64,000 nt of DNA from an uncultured Desulfobacterales bacterium. Lineage in GTDB: Bacteria; Desulfobacterota; Desulfobacteria; Desulfobacterales; JAHEIW01. The stretch covers positions 35,513 through 99,512 of the forward strand of contig CAMYLV010000010.1 in NCBI GenBank assembly GCA_947259495.1, written 5' to 3'. Of this stretch, positions 8,020-17,189 are shown one piece after another (the first letter of the stretch is position 1; each line of letters opens with the position of its first letter). Both the position numbers and the translations under genes were made by a program. The notes beneath the pieces were generated by a model. The model was not told the DNA's origin. It was given only the letters and a program-made list of their open reading frames with translations, and did not search any database.

Positions 8020-8796
8020 TCATTTCTGACCGATTGCAATCATGCGATTATTCATAAAACCGTAATCGCCGTCTGCTGCATGCGGTGAAAATTCGGTGTG
8101 AATGTTGATGCGGGTAAATCCGCTTTCTTCCAGTAAATCTGATAAACCGGCGGCATCATATATTCGAATGGCATAGCTTTGATCGCGAATGAGCCCGTCG
8201 CTCTTGCTCAGGACGACTTCACGCGCACAGATGAATGGCTCCCGTATTTCCCGCTGCCGACAGACGACAACGCCTTCACCGATTTCATGCCAGGCATTGG
8301 GACTGAATGAAGAGCGGACCGCCTCACCATCAGCCACATCCACCAAAATCCAGCCGCCAGTCCGCAAGACCCGAAACGCTTCGGAAATTATTTTGGCGTC
8401 GGCACCGTCTTGCTGAACATACCCCAATGAATTGCCCATGATGATCACATGCTCATAGCTGGCCGGCGGTATATCCATCTGGCGTGCATCTCCGCAGATG
8501 AATTCCATCTTGAGGTCATTTTTGCTGGCGTTGGTTCTGGCGATATTGATTAATTTCTCGGAATAGTCCAGGAGGGTGCAGGCCGTATATCCCCGCCGGC
8601 TGAGTTCTAAACAATGTCGACCGTGACCGCCGCACAAATCCAGGATTTTATGGCTGTCTTGAATCGGCAGCAACCGGCAGATCAGATCCACTTCCCGGCG
8701 GGTAATTTGACGGTCGCAAACCGAACGCGCATCCGTCAACAGATAAACCTCATCGAACAGCGTCTTCCACCAAGCCGGATCAACCTGTATGCTCAT
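8020..8796 (-). CDS. Class I SAM-dependent methyltransferase
   Basis: A 258-residue soluble methyltransferase. Motif I is ILDLCGGHGRH (about 51-61), followed by the acidic LLDYS end of strand 2, GDARQMDIP, and a post-core strand GGWILVDVAD. It resembles small-molecule methyltransferases of the UbiE/Methyltransf_25 type; the acceptor is unknown. GGAAAGG lies just ahead of ATG 8796. It shares strand and neighbourhood with an ATP-grasp protein and a second methyltransferase (9089-11205). The 290-base gap upstream, holding an inverted repeat, argues against one operon. Confidence 0.87.
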   Translation of the reverse strand: MSIQVDPAWWKTLFDEVYLLTDARSVCDRQITRREVDLICRLLPIQDSHKILDLCGGHGRHCLELSRRGYTACTLLDYSEKLINIARTNASKNDLKMEFICGDARQMDIPPASYEHVIIMGNSLGYVQQDGADAKIISEAFRVLRTGGWILVDVADGEAVRSSFSPNAWHEIGEGVVVCRQREIREPFICAREVVLSKSDGLIRDQSYAIRIYDAAGLSDLLEESGFTRINIHTEFSPHAADGDYGFMNNRMIAIGQK

Positions 8797-8858
8797 GGTC
8801 GCCTTTCCACACTGGTTTTGGCTTATAAGATAATTTGAAAACCACGGCTTTATTTTGG

Positions 8859-8984
8859 GTGTCAGTTTTCAGAAAACAGAAGTCAGAGGTCAGGGGACAG
8901 ATAAAAATTGCAAGATGAGACTGCTGACCTTTTTTCTGTTCTCTGGCATCTGGCTTCTGCTCACTGACATCTGAACACTGACAC
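8859..8984. repeat. 126-bp imperfect palindromic element
   Basis: It starts GTGTCAGTTTTCAG and ends CTGAACACTGACAC. The arms, about 45 bp each and built of CAG/GTCAG units, match with few mismatches when one is reverse-complemented. The element fills the gap between the methyltransferase and ATP-grasp genes. A one-armed relative with GTCAGGCATCAGGTATTAGG is seen at about 30018-30040. Probably a non-autonomous repeat. Confidence 0.6.
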
Positions 8985-9088
8985 TTGCTTGTCCTCCGAA
9001 GCCTTTAAGGCGAAAGAGGGAAACCATGGGCATCGTGATTGCCAGAAGCGCTCAACTCGATTTAGAAATACAGCAGAACTGGTGTAAT

Positions 9089-10483
9089 TTATGTGTGCTC
9101 ACGAATACCCGGTGCCGCTCCAAAATTAAACAATCCATCTGACGCTATGATGGCCGCAGAACCGTTCCAAGGCTGCAAGCGGGCAATATCGAGCTCCTCT
9201 TTTTCAATTTTTACCATTTCGTCCAGTTCTCCTGCCAGCCACATTTTCTCCAGCAACAGGCAATCCGTCCATAATTTATGACCGTAACCCTGTACGGCCT
9301 TTACTTGCTCCCGGGTAAACACCCGCGGTCTGAGCGCCACCCGCACCGGCCCCAGCAGATAGGTAAACGCCATCTCGGTCGCCATTTGATTCCGATCTTC
9401 AATAATTTGCTGCAGATCACTGCTGTCCATGGCCAGGATGGCTGCATTAATCCGTGCAACAGCATCTTGTACACTTGTTTGCGAACGCAACAGCGCCAGG
9501 GGCTGAAACCCCCCGCCGCTGCCAACATTGGTCGGCACCCCGCCAAAGCGACCGACAAATCCCAGCAGCCCTTTGGGCCCCATGAGACAGCGAAAATCCG
9601 TCTGAACCCGCTCAAGCGAGATCGCGTCATTTTCCAGATAGGGGATTTCTTCGGCCCATAATCGCAGCGGAATTTTTTGCTGCACGATGTAATTACCTTC
9701 ACTCAGCGCCAGATTGATGGCCTCATCGATATCGGTATTCACCGTGCCGACGCGGACACCGTGCCCTGAGTAGCCTCTTTCCGGCTTGAGCACCAACGCA
9801 TCCCAGTTGCGACGGGTCCAGGTGATGAGATCATCAATGGGGCTGCCGTCGGGTCCGTCGGTCTTGCGTGGATAAAACTGCCGCGTCCACGGGGTGCGCC
9901 CCACAATTTCCCTGTGAAAGTGTTTTGCATGGCTGCCGGTGATGAGTTCAAACATGCTTTTAACATTAAACGGTTCGGTGCCGCGGGGATTGATAACGCG
10001 CTGCTCTTTGACCGCTTGCAGCACCGGGGTTAAATCATGTTGGCGATGCAACGCCAACAAAACGTCTGTATTGAAGTCCATAAATATAACGGATACCGGC
10101 CGGCCTTGCCAGCTAACCACACCGTTTTTGAGTTCAAGCTCCTGCGGCGCCATCAAGGCGCCGGTAATCCCCTCGGCGGAGCTCAGACGCTCGGCCAGAT
10201 TGCGGTTTTCGGTGACATCTTCCAATGTCTCAGCCTCTGCCATAACGGCGATAATGCCCGGGTTGCGCCCGGCGCGTGCTTTGTGAGCATCGATCAGCAT
10301 TTCGGCAAAACTGTCCACCGGGAAGAACAGCGGGTGGTCAAAATCCAAGTCCACATCAAATTTTATAAACCGGGACAGCTTCTGCCAGATGGCCTTACCG
10401 ATGATCTGGGTGGTTTTCTGATAATCCCAGCCTCCGGGGCTCCCGAGGTTCCATTCCGAGTGATATCCTTGAAATATTTCCAC
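9089..10483 (-). CDS. Orphan ATP-grasp family protein
   Basis: A 464-residue soluble protein. The nucleotide-binding loop VLKPERGYSGHGVRVG lies in the middle (about 235-250), and a metal/ligand stretch with GRFGGVPTNVGSGGG follows about 75 residues later, as in ATP-grasp ligases related to glutathionylspermidine synthase. The N-terminal half carries VIFMDFNTDVLLAL and a substrate-domain-like region. It would activate a carboxylate with ATP and join it to an amine or thiol; the substrate is not known. The start is GTG 10483, supported by AAGGAA six bases ahead. A methyltransferase is on each side on the same strand. Confidence 0.72.
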   Translation of the reverse strand: MEIFQGYHSEWNLGSPGGWDYQKTTQIIGKAIWQKLSRFIKFDVDLDFDHPLFFPVDSFAEMLIDAHKARAGRNPGIIAVMAEAETLEDVTENRNLAERLSSAEGITGALMAPQELELKNGVVSWQGRPVSVIFMDFNTDVLLALHRQHDLTPVLQAVKEQRVINPRGTEPFNVKSMFELITGSHAKHFHREIVGRTPWTRQFYPRKTDGPDGSPIDDLITWTRRNWDALVLKPERGYSGHGVRVGTVNTDIDEAINLALSEGNYIVQQKIPLRLWAEEIPYLENDAISLERVQTDFRCLMGPKGLLGFVGRFGGVPTNVGSGGGFQPLALLRSQTSVQDAVARINAAILAMDSSDLQQIIEDRNQMATEMAFTYLLGPVRVALRPRVFTREQVKAVQGYGHKLWTDCLLLEKMWLAGELDEMVKIEKEELDIARLQPWNGSAAIIASDGLFNFGAAPGIREHT

Positions 10484-10647
10484 GACAGGTTCCTTTGAAT
10501 TTTCGATGATGCCCGTGAAACGACAGTGAATGCATCAAGACCGAAATTGGCCCAAATATGAGCCACCCGGACAGTAGCATAACTGCCATGCGCTGTCCAA
10601 TCGCTGATTAGTGACGCTGCCTTTCGAATTAAGTTACAGACTATTGC

Positions 10648-11205
10648 TCAACAGGTTTTAATGGCGACCAGGGATGCCAGCCAGGCGACATCACCGCTTG
10701 CTTCGTCTTTGGCTTCACTATAGAGTAGAATCTTCAGCGCCAGAAACGCATGCAACAGCTCGTTTTGGCTTAAATAATAATCCGCATGCTCCGGCGGGTT
10801 TTGATCTGAATCCAGCATATCCAGCAAGGTTTGAAAAATCAGAATCCCGCCCGGGTTAAGTCCTGCTGTAATATAAGGAAACAACCGTCGGTTTAAGAAC
10901 TTGACATTGACAATCAGATCATAGTGGTTGGCGGGAATATCAAAATTATCAAAATCGGCACAGATGGGATGGATATTGGGGTGCTTCCCGGAAAACAACG
11001 ACAGGCCGGTGTCGGCAATGTCGATGGCATCGACCACAAATCCCTGATCGGCGAGAAAAAGCGAGTTGCGGCCATTTCCTGCAGCAATATCCAAGGCTTT
11101 TTTACCTCGGGATAGCCTCGCATATTGTTTGACAATCGCTGATGGTCCTTGCGGATATTTTTCAATTTGATACCGCTCATTCCATTTTAAACGGTCCTGC
11201 AACAT
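10648..11205 (-). CDS. TehB-like SAM-dependent methyltransferase
   Basis: A 185-residue short class I methyltransferase. It opens with WNERYQIEKYPQGPS, typical of TehB/thiopurine-type proteins, followed by motif I ALDIAAGNGRNSLFLA, DAIDIADTGL and YDLIVNVKFLNRRLF. Members of this group methylate tellurite, thiols or other small molecules; the substrate is not predictable here. It is followed by the ATP-grasp gene 164 bases downstream on the same strand. It starts at ATG 11205 with a weak ribosome site. Confidence 0.82.
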   Translation of the reverse strand: MLQDRLKWNERYQIEKYPQGPSAIVKQYARLSRGKKALDIAAGNGRNSLFLADQGFVVDAIDIADTGLSLFSGKHPNIHPICADFDNFDIPANHYDLIVNVKFLNRRLFPYITAGLNPGGILIFQTLLDMLDSDQNPPEHADYYLSQNELLHAFLALKILLYSEAKDEASGDVAWLASLVAIKTC

Positions 11206-11390
11206 CCAACTGCCACCATCGTTAAGGTTTAAATTTTTTCTTTGAAAATCCGGACAGGGTGAGTCATCGTTTCATAAATTGAAAAGGCCGGTTTCGTCAA
11301 GGTCAGATTCCTTCTTAAAGAAAGCAAACCCATAAATGCCTTTTTGCTTTCCGAACTTGACCCCGTTACGGGTGAATGATATTCACAATC

Positions 11391-11417
11391 GGAACGTTTT
11401 TTTGACAACCACTATAA
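11391..11417 (-). repeat. Half copy of the palindromic repeat (copy C)
   Basis: On the minus strand this reads TATAGTGGTTGTCAAAAAAA followed by CGTTCCG, identical to the left half of copies A and B. The right half is absent, so the element is truncated. It lies close to the tRNA-Arg fragment. Confidence 0.75.
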
Positions 11418-11443
11418 GCGCAACTAATGCCAGACATCTGAAG

Positions 11444-11484
11444 TAAAAAAACCTCCAGAGAAATTCCCTGAAGGTATTTTTTTT
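11444..11484. terminator. Bidirectional hairpin terminator next to the tRNA-Arg fragment
   Basis: ACCTCCAG (11451-11458) pairs with CTGAAGGT (11468-11475) with one mismatch, flanked by an A run on the left and nine T on the right, so it can terminate transcription in both directions. On the minus strand it follows the duplicated tRNA-Arg 3' end, as a tRNA terminator would. Confidence 0.65.
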
Positions 11485-11507
11485 TGGTGCGCCCGGCAGG
11501 ATTCGAA
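11480..11507 (-). pseudogene. Duplicated 3' end of tRNA-Arg (remnant or att-like site)
   Basis: Twenty-eight bases here are identical to 11618-11645, the 3' end of the intact tRNA-Arg gene: acceptor strand, CCA, part of the T arm and the T run after it. Upstream the sequence does not fold as a tRNA; the T stem is broken and no anticodon arm follows. Such a duplication 138 bp from a tRNA is what an integrated element leaves, or a collapsed tandem tRNA copy. Confidence 0.75.
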
Positions 11508-11573
11508 TCCTCCAAAGGCGGATTTCAGCTGGCGCCTCAACCTGCTGCTTGGCTCTCATCCTGTCCGAAGCAC

Positions 11574-11611
11574 AAAAAAACAGGTAATGGTTGTTACTTA
11601 ACCACCACCTG
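11574..11611 (-). terminator. Terminator of tRNA-Arg
   Basis: CAGGTAATGGTT (11581-11592) and AACCACCACCTG (11600-11611) form a 12-bp stem with two mismatched positions; the minus strand then runs into seven T (11574-11580). It directly follows the tRNA-Arg gene. Confidence 0.8.
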
Positions 11612-11622
11612 ATATTATTTTT

Positions 11623-11700
11623 TGGTGCGCCCGGCAGGATTCGAACCTGCGGCCTACGGATTCGTAGTCCGGCGCTCTATCCGGACTGAGCTACGGGCGC
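11623..11700 (-). tRNA. tRNA-Arg (anticodon ACG)
   Basis: Full cloverleaf on the minus strand: acceptor GCGCCCG/CGGGCGC, D arm with GCTC/GAGC, anticodon loop CTACGAA (ACG), T arm GCAGG-TTCGAAT-CCTGC, discriminator A and encoded CCA. The first anticodon-stem pair is a mismatch (C-T). A34 implies deamination to inosine by TadA, whose gene begins 120 bases away on the other strand. A consensus-like promoter is at 11724-11752. Confidence 0.95.
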
Positions 11701-11723
11701 AACTTAAATAAAATTAGAACTCG

Positions 11724-11752
11724 TTAATAGGATATACGGTCCCGATTGTCAA
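11724..11752 (-). promoter_or_regulatory. Sigma-70 type promoter of tRNA-Arg
   Basis: On the minus strand, TTGACA (11747-11752), 17-base spacer, TATTAA (11724-11729), about 24 bases ahead of the tRNA 5' end. Confidence 0.8.
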
Positions 11753-11819
11753 TTCATTATTGAACCCTTGAATGGATGAAACCAGGCATAAAGGATATAA
11801 AGCATAGGACGGGTTTCAG

Positions 11820-12278
11820 ATGAGTGCTAAGCATGTCGAGTTGATGAAAATTGCCCTGCGTGAGGCGGTAAAAGCCAGGGAAAAACAAGAGATCCCAATC
11901 GGTGCGGTGTTGGTGGCGGAAGATGATGAATTGCTTGCAGCCGCTCACAATCAAACGATTGCCCGCAAAGATCCGACCGCCCATGCTGAAATACTGGCAT
12001 TGCGCCGGGCGGCAGATAAACTAGACAATTACAGATTGTTAAATACAACCCTATATGTTACGGTCGAACCCTGCCCCATGTGCATGGGAGCTGCCATCCA
12101 TGCCAGGGTTTCGCGAATCGTATTTGGGACACACGACCCCAAATGGGGGGCAGCCGGCTCGCTGTATAACTTCGCCGCTAACCAGCGTTTCAATCACCAA
12201 CCGGAAGTTATCGACGGTATTTGCGAAGGTGAATGCCAACAATTGATGCAGGATTTTTTCCGTGATATGCGCAAATAA
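11820..12278 (+). CDS. tadA: tRNA-specific adenosine deaminase TadA
   Basis: Deaminates A34 to inosine in tRNA-Arg(ACG), allowing one tRNA to read several arginine codons. The zinc and catalytic motifs are clear: HAE within PTAHAEILAL (about 51-60) and PCPMC (about 83-87), in a 152-residue protein of standard length. It is encoded divergently from its substrate tRNA-Arg(ACG), 119 bases apart, and is followed by purA 66 bases downstream on the same strand. ATG 11820 is taken as the start because it matches family length, although the ribosome site is weak. Confidence 0.95.
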   Translation: MSAKHVELMKIALREAVKAREKQEIPIGAVLVAEDDELLAAAHNQTIARKDPTAHAEILALRRAADKLDNYRLLNTTLYVTVEPCPMCMGAAIHARVSRIVFGTHDPKWGAAGSLYNFAANQRFNHQPEVIDGICEGECQQLMQDFFRDMRK

Positions 12279-12317
12279 TCGTTGTTTTCGGCTAAAACTA
12301 AAAGTAAATAGAGCTGA

Positions 12318-13634
<1,317 letters not shown>

Positions 13635-13710
13635 GACAAGCGGCTTTATGAAAAAAACCGGCTGCTAATTTAATAACGCCGGAAGTGTTGCCTTCGAATG
13701 GGATTTAAGA

Positions 13711-13739
13711 TTGACATTCCCGAACAAGTAGCATACAAA
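13711..13739 (+). promoter_or_regulatory. Sigma-70 type promoter of tRNA-Pro
   Basis: TTGACA (13711-13716), 17-base spacer, TACAAA (13734-13739), twelve bases ahead of the tRNA-Pro 5' end. Confidence 0.7.
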
Positions 13740-13751
13740 AAATGGCTTAGT

Positions 13752-13828
13752 CGGGACGTGGCTCAGCCTGGTAGAGCACAGCGTTCGGGACGCTGGGGTC
13801 GCGCGTTCAAATCGCGCCGTCCCGACCA
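13752..13828 (+). tRNA. tRNA-Pro (anticodon CGG)
   Basis: 77 bases including an encoded CCA. Acceptor CGGGACG/CGTCCCG, D arm GCTC/GAGC, anticodon stem CAGCG/CGCTG with loop TTCGGGA (CGG), T arm GCGCG-TTCAAAT-CGCGC, discriminator A. All stems pair perfectly. It lies between purA and the convergent LhgO-type oxidase gene. Confidence 0.97.
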
Positions 13829-13869
13829 CTTTCATTTTTGACTTCCCCTTTTCTCCTGGCCATCTTTTT

Positions 13870-15042
13870 TCACCGGCAATTCGATTTTAACAAGCGGGCA
13901 ACATATTTAGCGATTGCCGGTGCCGCGGTCAGCCCCGGGCTGTCAATTCCCAGCAAATGAATGACCCTGGGCGTATGGCGATCCGTCTTAATGTAAAAAT
14001 CATGATACCCGTCGAGCCGCGCCTGAATGCCGCCCTGGTGATATTGCAGATCCGGTGGCGTCAGATCCGGAAAAAAGCCCATATTTTCCAGAAACGCCTC
14101 CGGCGGTGGGGGCGGCGTACTGTAGTCATCAAAATGGGTGACCGGCAACAGTTTGGGACCGACGGTGACGGTGTCACCGATGCCCATCTGGCCATCAACG
14201 ATGTCAAAGGTCGGTGTTAAGTGAACACCGACGGTATGATGTCGGCCGGTAGGCGAATCAATAACAATCGGCGTCGGGTAGACGTTCATTCCCCGTAGGA
14301 ATAACTGGGGTCGACGGTTGCGGTAAAACTTAAACGAATCCCCGCGGATCAATGCCGATTTGATGGGGATCTTTGGATCGAGCATACGCGCCATATCGAC
14401 GGCCTGAATCCCGGCAGCATTGATGACAGTATTTGCCCGGATGCGTTCTGTCTGACCATCCCGGTAACGGATATGCGTCACGACCTCACCATCCGATAAT
14501 GCTAAATCAACGACTTCGGTTTCAGGCATAAACTGAGCGCCGTGGTTGCTGGCGGAGGCATATACCTGGCGTAGAAGCGCAGTCGGATCAATGATGCCGG
14601 ATGTGGGAACGAGCAAAGCCGAATGCGCGCTGACATTGGGTTCCCGTTGCCTGATTTCATCTGCGCCGATCTTGCGCACGTCCGGTACGCCGTTAATTTT
14701 GGCCTGCCGCAGATATTGATCAAGGTTGCGGCTTTCAGCTTGATCATTGGCCACAATTAATTTCCCGGTTTGTATGCACGGCAGCTGATATTTCTGTGCA
14801 AACTCATACCACAGGCGGTTTCCCTCCACACACAACCGGGCTTTAAGCGGACGCAATTCCTGCTCGTAATAGATACCGGCGTGCAGCACGCCCGAGTTGC
14901 GTGAAGATTGATTTTCCCCCGTTGCAATCCCGGGGTTTTTTTCAAACACATAAATGTCCGTCTGATCTTTGACCAGCTCAAGGGCCACGCAACATCCGAT
15001 GATGCCGCCACCAATAACGGCTATGTTTATTTTCTCGCTCAT
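13870..15042 (-). CDS. lhgO: LhgO-type FAD-dependent L-2-hydroxyglutarate oxidase/dehydrogenase
   Basis: A flavoprotein of the DAO/LhgO family that oxidises L-2-hydroxyglutarate (or a similar 2-hydroxyacid) to the keto acid, passing electrons to the membrane quinone pool or O2. The dinucleotide-binding motif VIGGGIIGCCVALEL is N-terminal, followed by the diagnostic SSRNSGVLHAGIYY; FAD-contact residues near the C terminus include GIDSPGLTAAPAIA. The frame opens at ATG 15051; ATG 15042 (MSEKINIAVIGGG) places the Rossmann motif at the usual distance and is preferred, though both lack a strong ribosome site. It may follow the STE24 gene in one transcript (119-bp gap). Confidence 0.88.
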   Translation of the reverse strand: MSEKINIAVIGGGIIGCCVALELVKDQTDIYVFEKNPGIATGENQSSRNSGVLHAGIYYEQELRPLKARLCVEGNRLWYEFAQKYQLPCIQTGKLIVANDQAESRNLDQYLRQAKINGVPDVRKIGADEIRQREPNVSAHSALLVPTSGIIDPTALLRQVYASASNHGAQFMPETEVVDLALSDGEVVTHIRYRDGQTERIRANTVINAAGIQAVDMARMLDPKIPIKSALIRGDSFKFYRNRRPQLFLRGMNVYPTPIVIDSPTGRHHTVGVHLTPTFDIVDGQMGIGDTVTVGPKLLPVTHFDDYSTPPPPPEAFLENMGFFPDLTPPDLQYHQGGIQARLDGYHDFYIKTDRHTPRVIHLLGIDSPGLTAAPAIAKYVARLLKSNCR

Positions 15043-15170
15043 AGGAAGCATCCATTGTTACGGATCTAATTGCGTTAGCACATCCACTTAACCAGGTCAA
15101 ATGGCCACCCGTCGCGGATCTATTTGCGCTCGGTTTGCGCCATGTCTATCGCGTAAAAAGCAACCGCATT

Positions 15171-16430
15171 TTAGCTGCGCTGTGAGTTGGCCGCCATCGA
15201 TGGGTTTGAGAGCGTCTGGATGCGTTGCAGGACGGGAGGGTGGGAATAATTTAAAAACACATAAAACGGATGAGGGGTTAGATTCGATAAATTGTGAACC
15301 GAAAGTTTCTTCAGGGCGGTGACCATCGATCCGGGGTCCTTGGTGGTTTCAGCGGCAAATTGATCGGCTGCAGTCTCGTTTTTACGGGACCGGAGCTGCA
15401 TCAGGATGCTGACAAAAAAATCAATGGGTGCGTACAACATGGCAAAAAAGAGCATCCCGGCATAAACGGACTGCTGTGGCATGTAAAAGGCGTCGAAAAG
15501 CCCCTGATAGGTGATGAACTGCGCCAATAGAAACAGCATCAGTCCAGTTTGCAAAATACCCAGCATCAGCGCTTGGCGAATGTGCTTTTTTTTGTAATGC
15601 CCCATTTCATGGGCCAATATCGCTACTAATTCCTTAACCGTGTGCTGCTTTATCAGAGTGTCAAATAAAACAATCCTTTTGTGTTTGCCGAAACCGGCGA
15701 AAAAGGCATTTGATTTGGTGGACCGCCGCGAGCCATCCATCTGATAGATATTTTCCAATGGAAAATCAATGGCTTTGGCATACGATAAAATTGCCGATTT
15801 AAGTTCGCCTTCCTCCAGTGGCGTAAACTTGTTAAACAACGGCATAATCCAGGTGGGGGCAATAAACTGAACCGTCAGCATATACAGCGTAACCCCGATC
15901 CAGCAATACCACCAGGCATGGGGCCCGGCGTATTCGAAGAAAGCCAGGATGGCCGCCAGCAGCGGTGTGCCCAACAAAAGTGCCAGCAGTAAACCTTTAA
16001 GCAAATCCAGCATATAGGTTGCAGGAGTACTTTTATTGAAACCGAAGCGGGCCTCAATCACAAAGGTATGGTAGACGCTAAACGGCAATGATAGCACGGC
16101 TTTAAATAGCAATAGGACCCCGATGTAAATCAGGCCACTAAAGACCGGTCCCAGTCCAAAAGCGCGCACCCAGCGGTCCAGCAATGGAAATCCTTTGGCG
16201 AACCAGAAAACCAGCACAACAACGAGATTAAAAGCGGAAACGAGCCATCCGAATCGGGTATGCGCTTTGAGATAACGCTGGGATTGACGATACCGATCCG
16301 CTTCGTAAATGTTCGCAAAGCCCCTGGGTAGTTCAGCGCTGATGTTTTTTAGATTGAGTCCATCCGCAAGCAAATTCAATATAAAACCGGCAGTCAGGGT
16401 GCCGAGGATAATTAGGGCAATTTCGTTCAT
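15171..16430 (-). CDS. STE24-type M48 zinc metallopeptidase
   Basis: A 419-residue inner-membrane protease of the CAAX prenyl protease 1/STE24 family, in bacteria probably working on membrane-protein quality control. Several hydrophobic segments flank the zinc motif HEMGH (within ILAHEMGHYKKKH) in the C-terminal half; a downstream Glu in the RKNETAAD segment is a candidate third ligand. AAGGATA ahead of ATG 16430 supports the start. The FrnE/DsbA-family gene ends 69 bases upstream on the same strand, so the two are likely co-transcribed; an envelope protein-maintenance link is possible but inferred. Confidence 0.9.
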   Translation of the reverse strand: MNEIALIILGTLTAGFILNLLADGLNLKNISAELPRGFANIYEADRYRQSQRYLKAHTRFGWLVSAFNLVVVLVFWFAKGFPLLDRWVRAFGLGPVFSGLIYIGVLLLFKAVLSLPFSVYHTFVIEARFGFNKSTPATYMLDLLKGLLLALLLGTPLLAAILAFFEYAGPHAWWYCWIGVTLYMLTVQFIAPTWIMPLFNKFTPLEEGELKSAILSYAKAIDFPLENIYQMDGSRRSTKSNAFFAGFGKHKRIVLFDTLIKQHTVKELVAILAHEMGHYKKKHIRQALMLGILQTGLMLFLLAQFITYQGLFDAFYMPQQSVYAGMLFFAMLYAPIDFFVSILMQLRSRKNETAADQFAAETTKDPGSMVTALKKLSVHNLSNLTPHPFYVFLNYSHPPVLQRIQTLSNPSMAANSQRS

Positions 16431-16499
16431 GCCGTATCCTTAAGTTTAAATTATCGCATTTTTAACGCCATCACAAGGCCGATGCCGATGCTCCAAGGA

Positions 16500-17114
16500 T
16501 CAGGGGATGGCATGCTGCTGACGTATAAAATTTTTCAGGATATTGTAAGGTTGAGCCCCAACCAACGATTGTCTGCCAATTAAAAAAGTGGGTACCGCCG
16601 TGATGCCGGATTTATAAGCGCGCGCCCAATCACGGTCGATCGCTTCCTTAAAAGCCCCGGATTCAAGCACCTCGCGCGCAGCAGTGGCATCAAGCCCGAC
16701 CGACATGGCGATGCTCACCAGGGAATTCATATCAAAAATGTTGCGTCCCTCTGCGAAATAGGCCCGGAACACAGCATCATGAAACACCTCGCCCTTCCCT
16801 ATCTGCTCGGCCCATTTGCCCAGCTCCTGAGCGCGTCGGCTGTTATACGTCATTTGCCGATCGCCAAAGGGCAACTCCAGCTCCTGCGCCACTTGCTTTA
16901 GATGCGAAAGCATTTGGGCAATGTCGATATTGCGTCCGGAAAACAGATCTTTAAGGGTGCGGCCCTGCGGCGGGGTTTCCGGATGAAGCGGAAAAGCCAG
17001 CCATTGCACGCTGATCTGAAATTCGCGCTGCAACTGTTCAACACGCCCGGTGATGAAATAACACCAGGGTCAGATATAATCCGAGAATATCTCCAGCATG
17101 GGTAAGGTTGTCAT
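16500..17114 (-). CDS. FrnE/DsbA-family oxidoreductase, probable selenoprotein with in-frame UGA
   Basis: A thioredoxin-fold protein of the FrnE / 2-hydroxychromene-2-carboxylate isomerase-like DsbA group. Conventional reading starts at ATG 17033 and loses the active site. Extending the same frame upstream gives MTTLPMLEIFSDYI, then TGA (17070-17072), then PWCYFITGRVEQLQREF. Relatives have Cys-Pro-Trp-Cys here, so TGA stands exactly at the first active-site Cys (codon 15), giving U-P-W-C. A hairpin with GGG in its loop follows at SECIS distance (17037-17057). ATG 17114 has AGGGTG ahead. C-terminal features such as ITAVPTFLIGRQ (cis-Pro loop) are intact. Total 204 residues including Sec. It lies upstream of STE24. 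The alternative is a nonsense-mutated gene. Confidence 0.85.
17037..17072 (-). promoter_or_regulatory. Candidate bacterial SECIS element with its UGA codon
   Basis: Minus strand: UGA (17072-17070), 12-base spacer, then UUCAUCAC-CGGGC-GUGUUGAA. The arms pair at seven of eight positions with one U-U mismatch, and the five-base loop contains GGG, starting 20 bases after UGA. This fits the known bacterial SECIS layout (apical loop with G residues about 16-37 bases after UGA). A competing CCUGGUG/CACCGGG hairpin is possible but its loop lacks GG. Confidence 0.75.
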
Positions 17115-17157
17115 ATGGCACCCTATTAGATCGATTGTTGAAGCCAATGGCCATGCA

Positions 17158-17189
17158 AATAAAAATGGGTGGTCCCAAGGAACCACCCA
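17158..17189 (-). terminator. Terminator of a candidate small RNA
   Basis: TGGGTGGT (17166-17173) pairs perfectly with ACCACCCA (17182-17189). On the minus strand it runs into TTTTTATTTG. It is 44 bases upstream of the FrnE/DsbA-family gene and more than 100 bases past a separate terminator at 17298-17326, so it must end a second short transcript or act as a leader attenuator. Confidence 0.75.

Noticed and set aside
9026-9142. 38-codon plus-strand frame (MGIVIARSAQ ... KQSI) with a good GAGGGAAA ribosome site and three cysteines
   Set aside because: It overlaps the 3' end of the ATP-grasp gene on the other strand, has no recognisable features, and is too short to support without homologs.
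11480-11578. A second functional tRNA gene downstream of tRNA-Arg
   Set aside because: Only the 3' end is present; the T stem is broken and no D or anticodon arm can be folded.
16500-16502. The TGA stop of the FrnE/DsbA-family gene as a second selenocysteine codon
   Set aside because: The protein is already family length and no suitable hairpin with a G-rich loop follows; the downstream frame has no conserved extension.
17058-17069. Alternative hairpin CCUGGUG/CACCGGG directly after the UGA as the SECIS
   Set aside because: The stem pairs well but the loop lacks the GG expected in bacterial SECIS, and it excludes the better-placed hairpin at 17037-17057.
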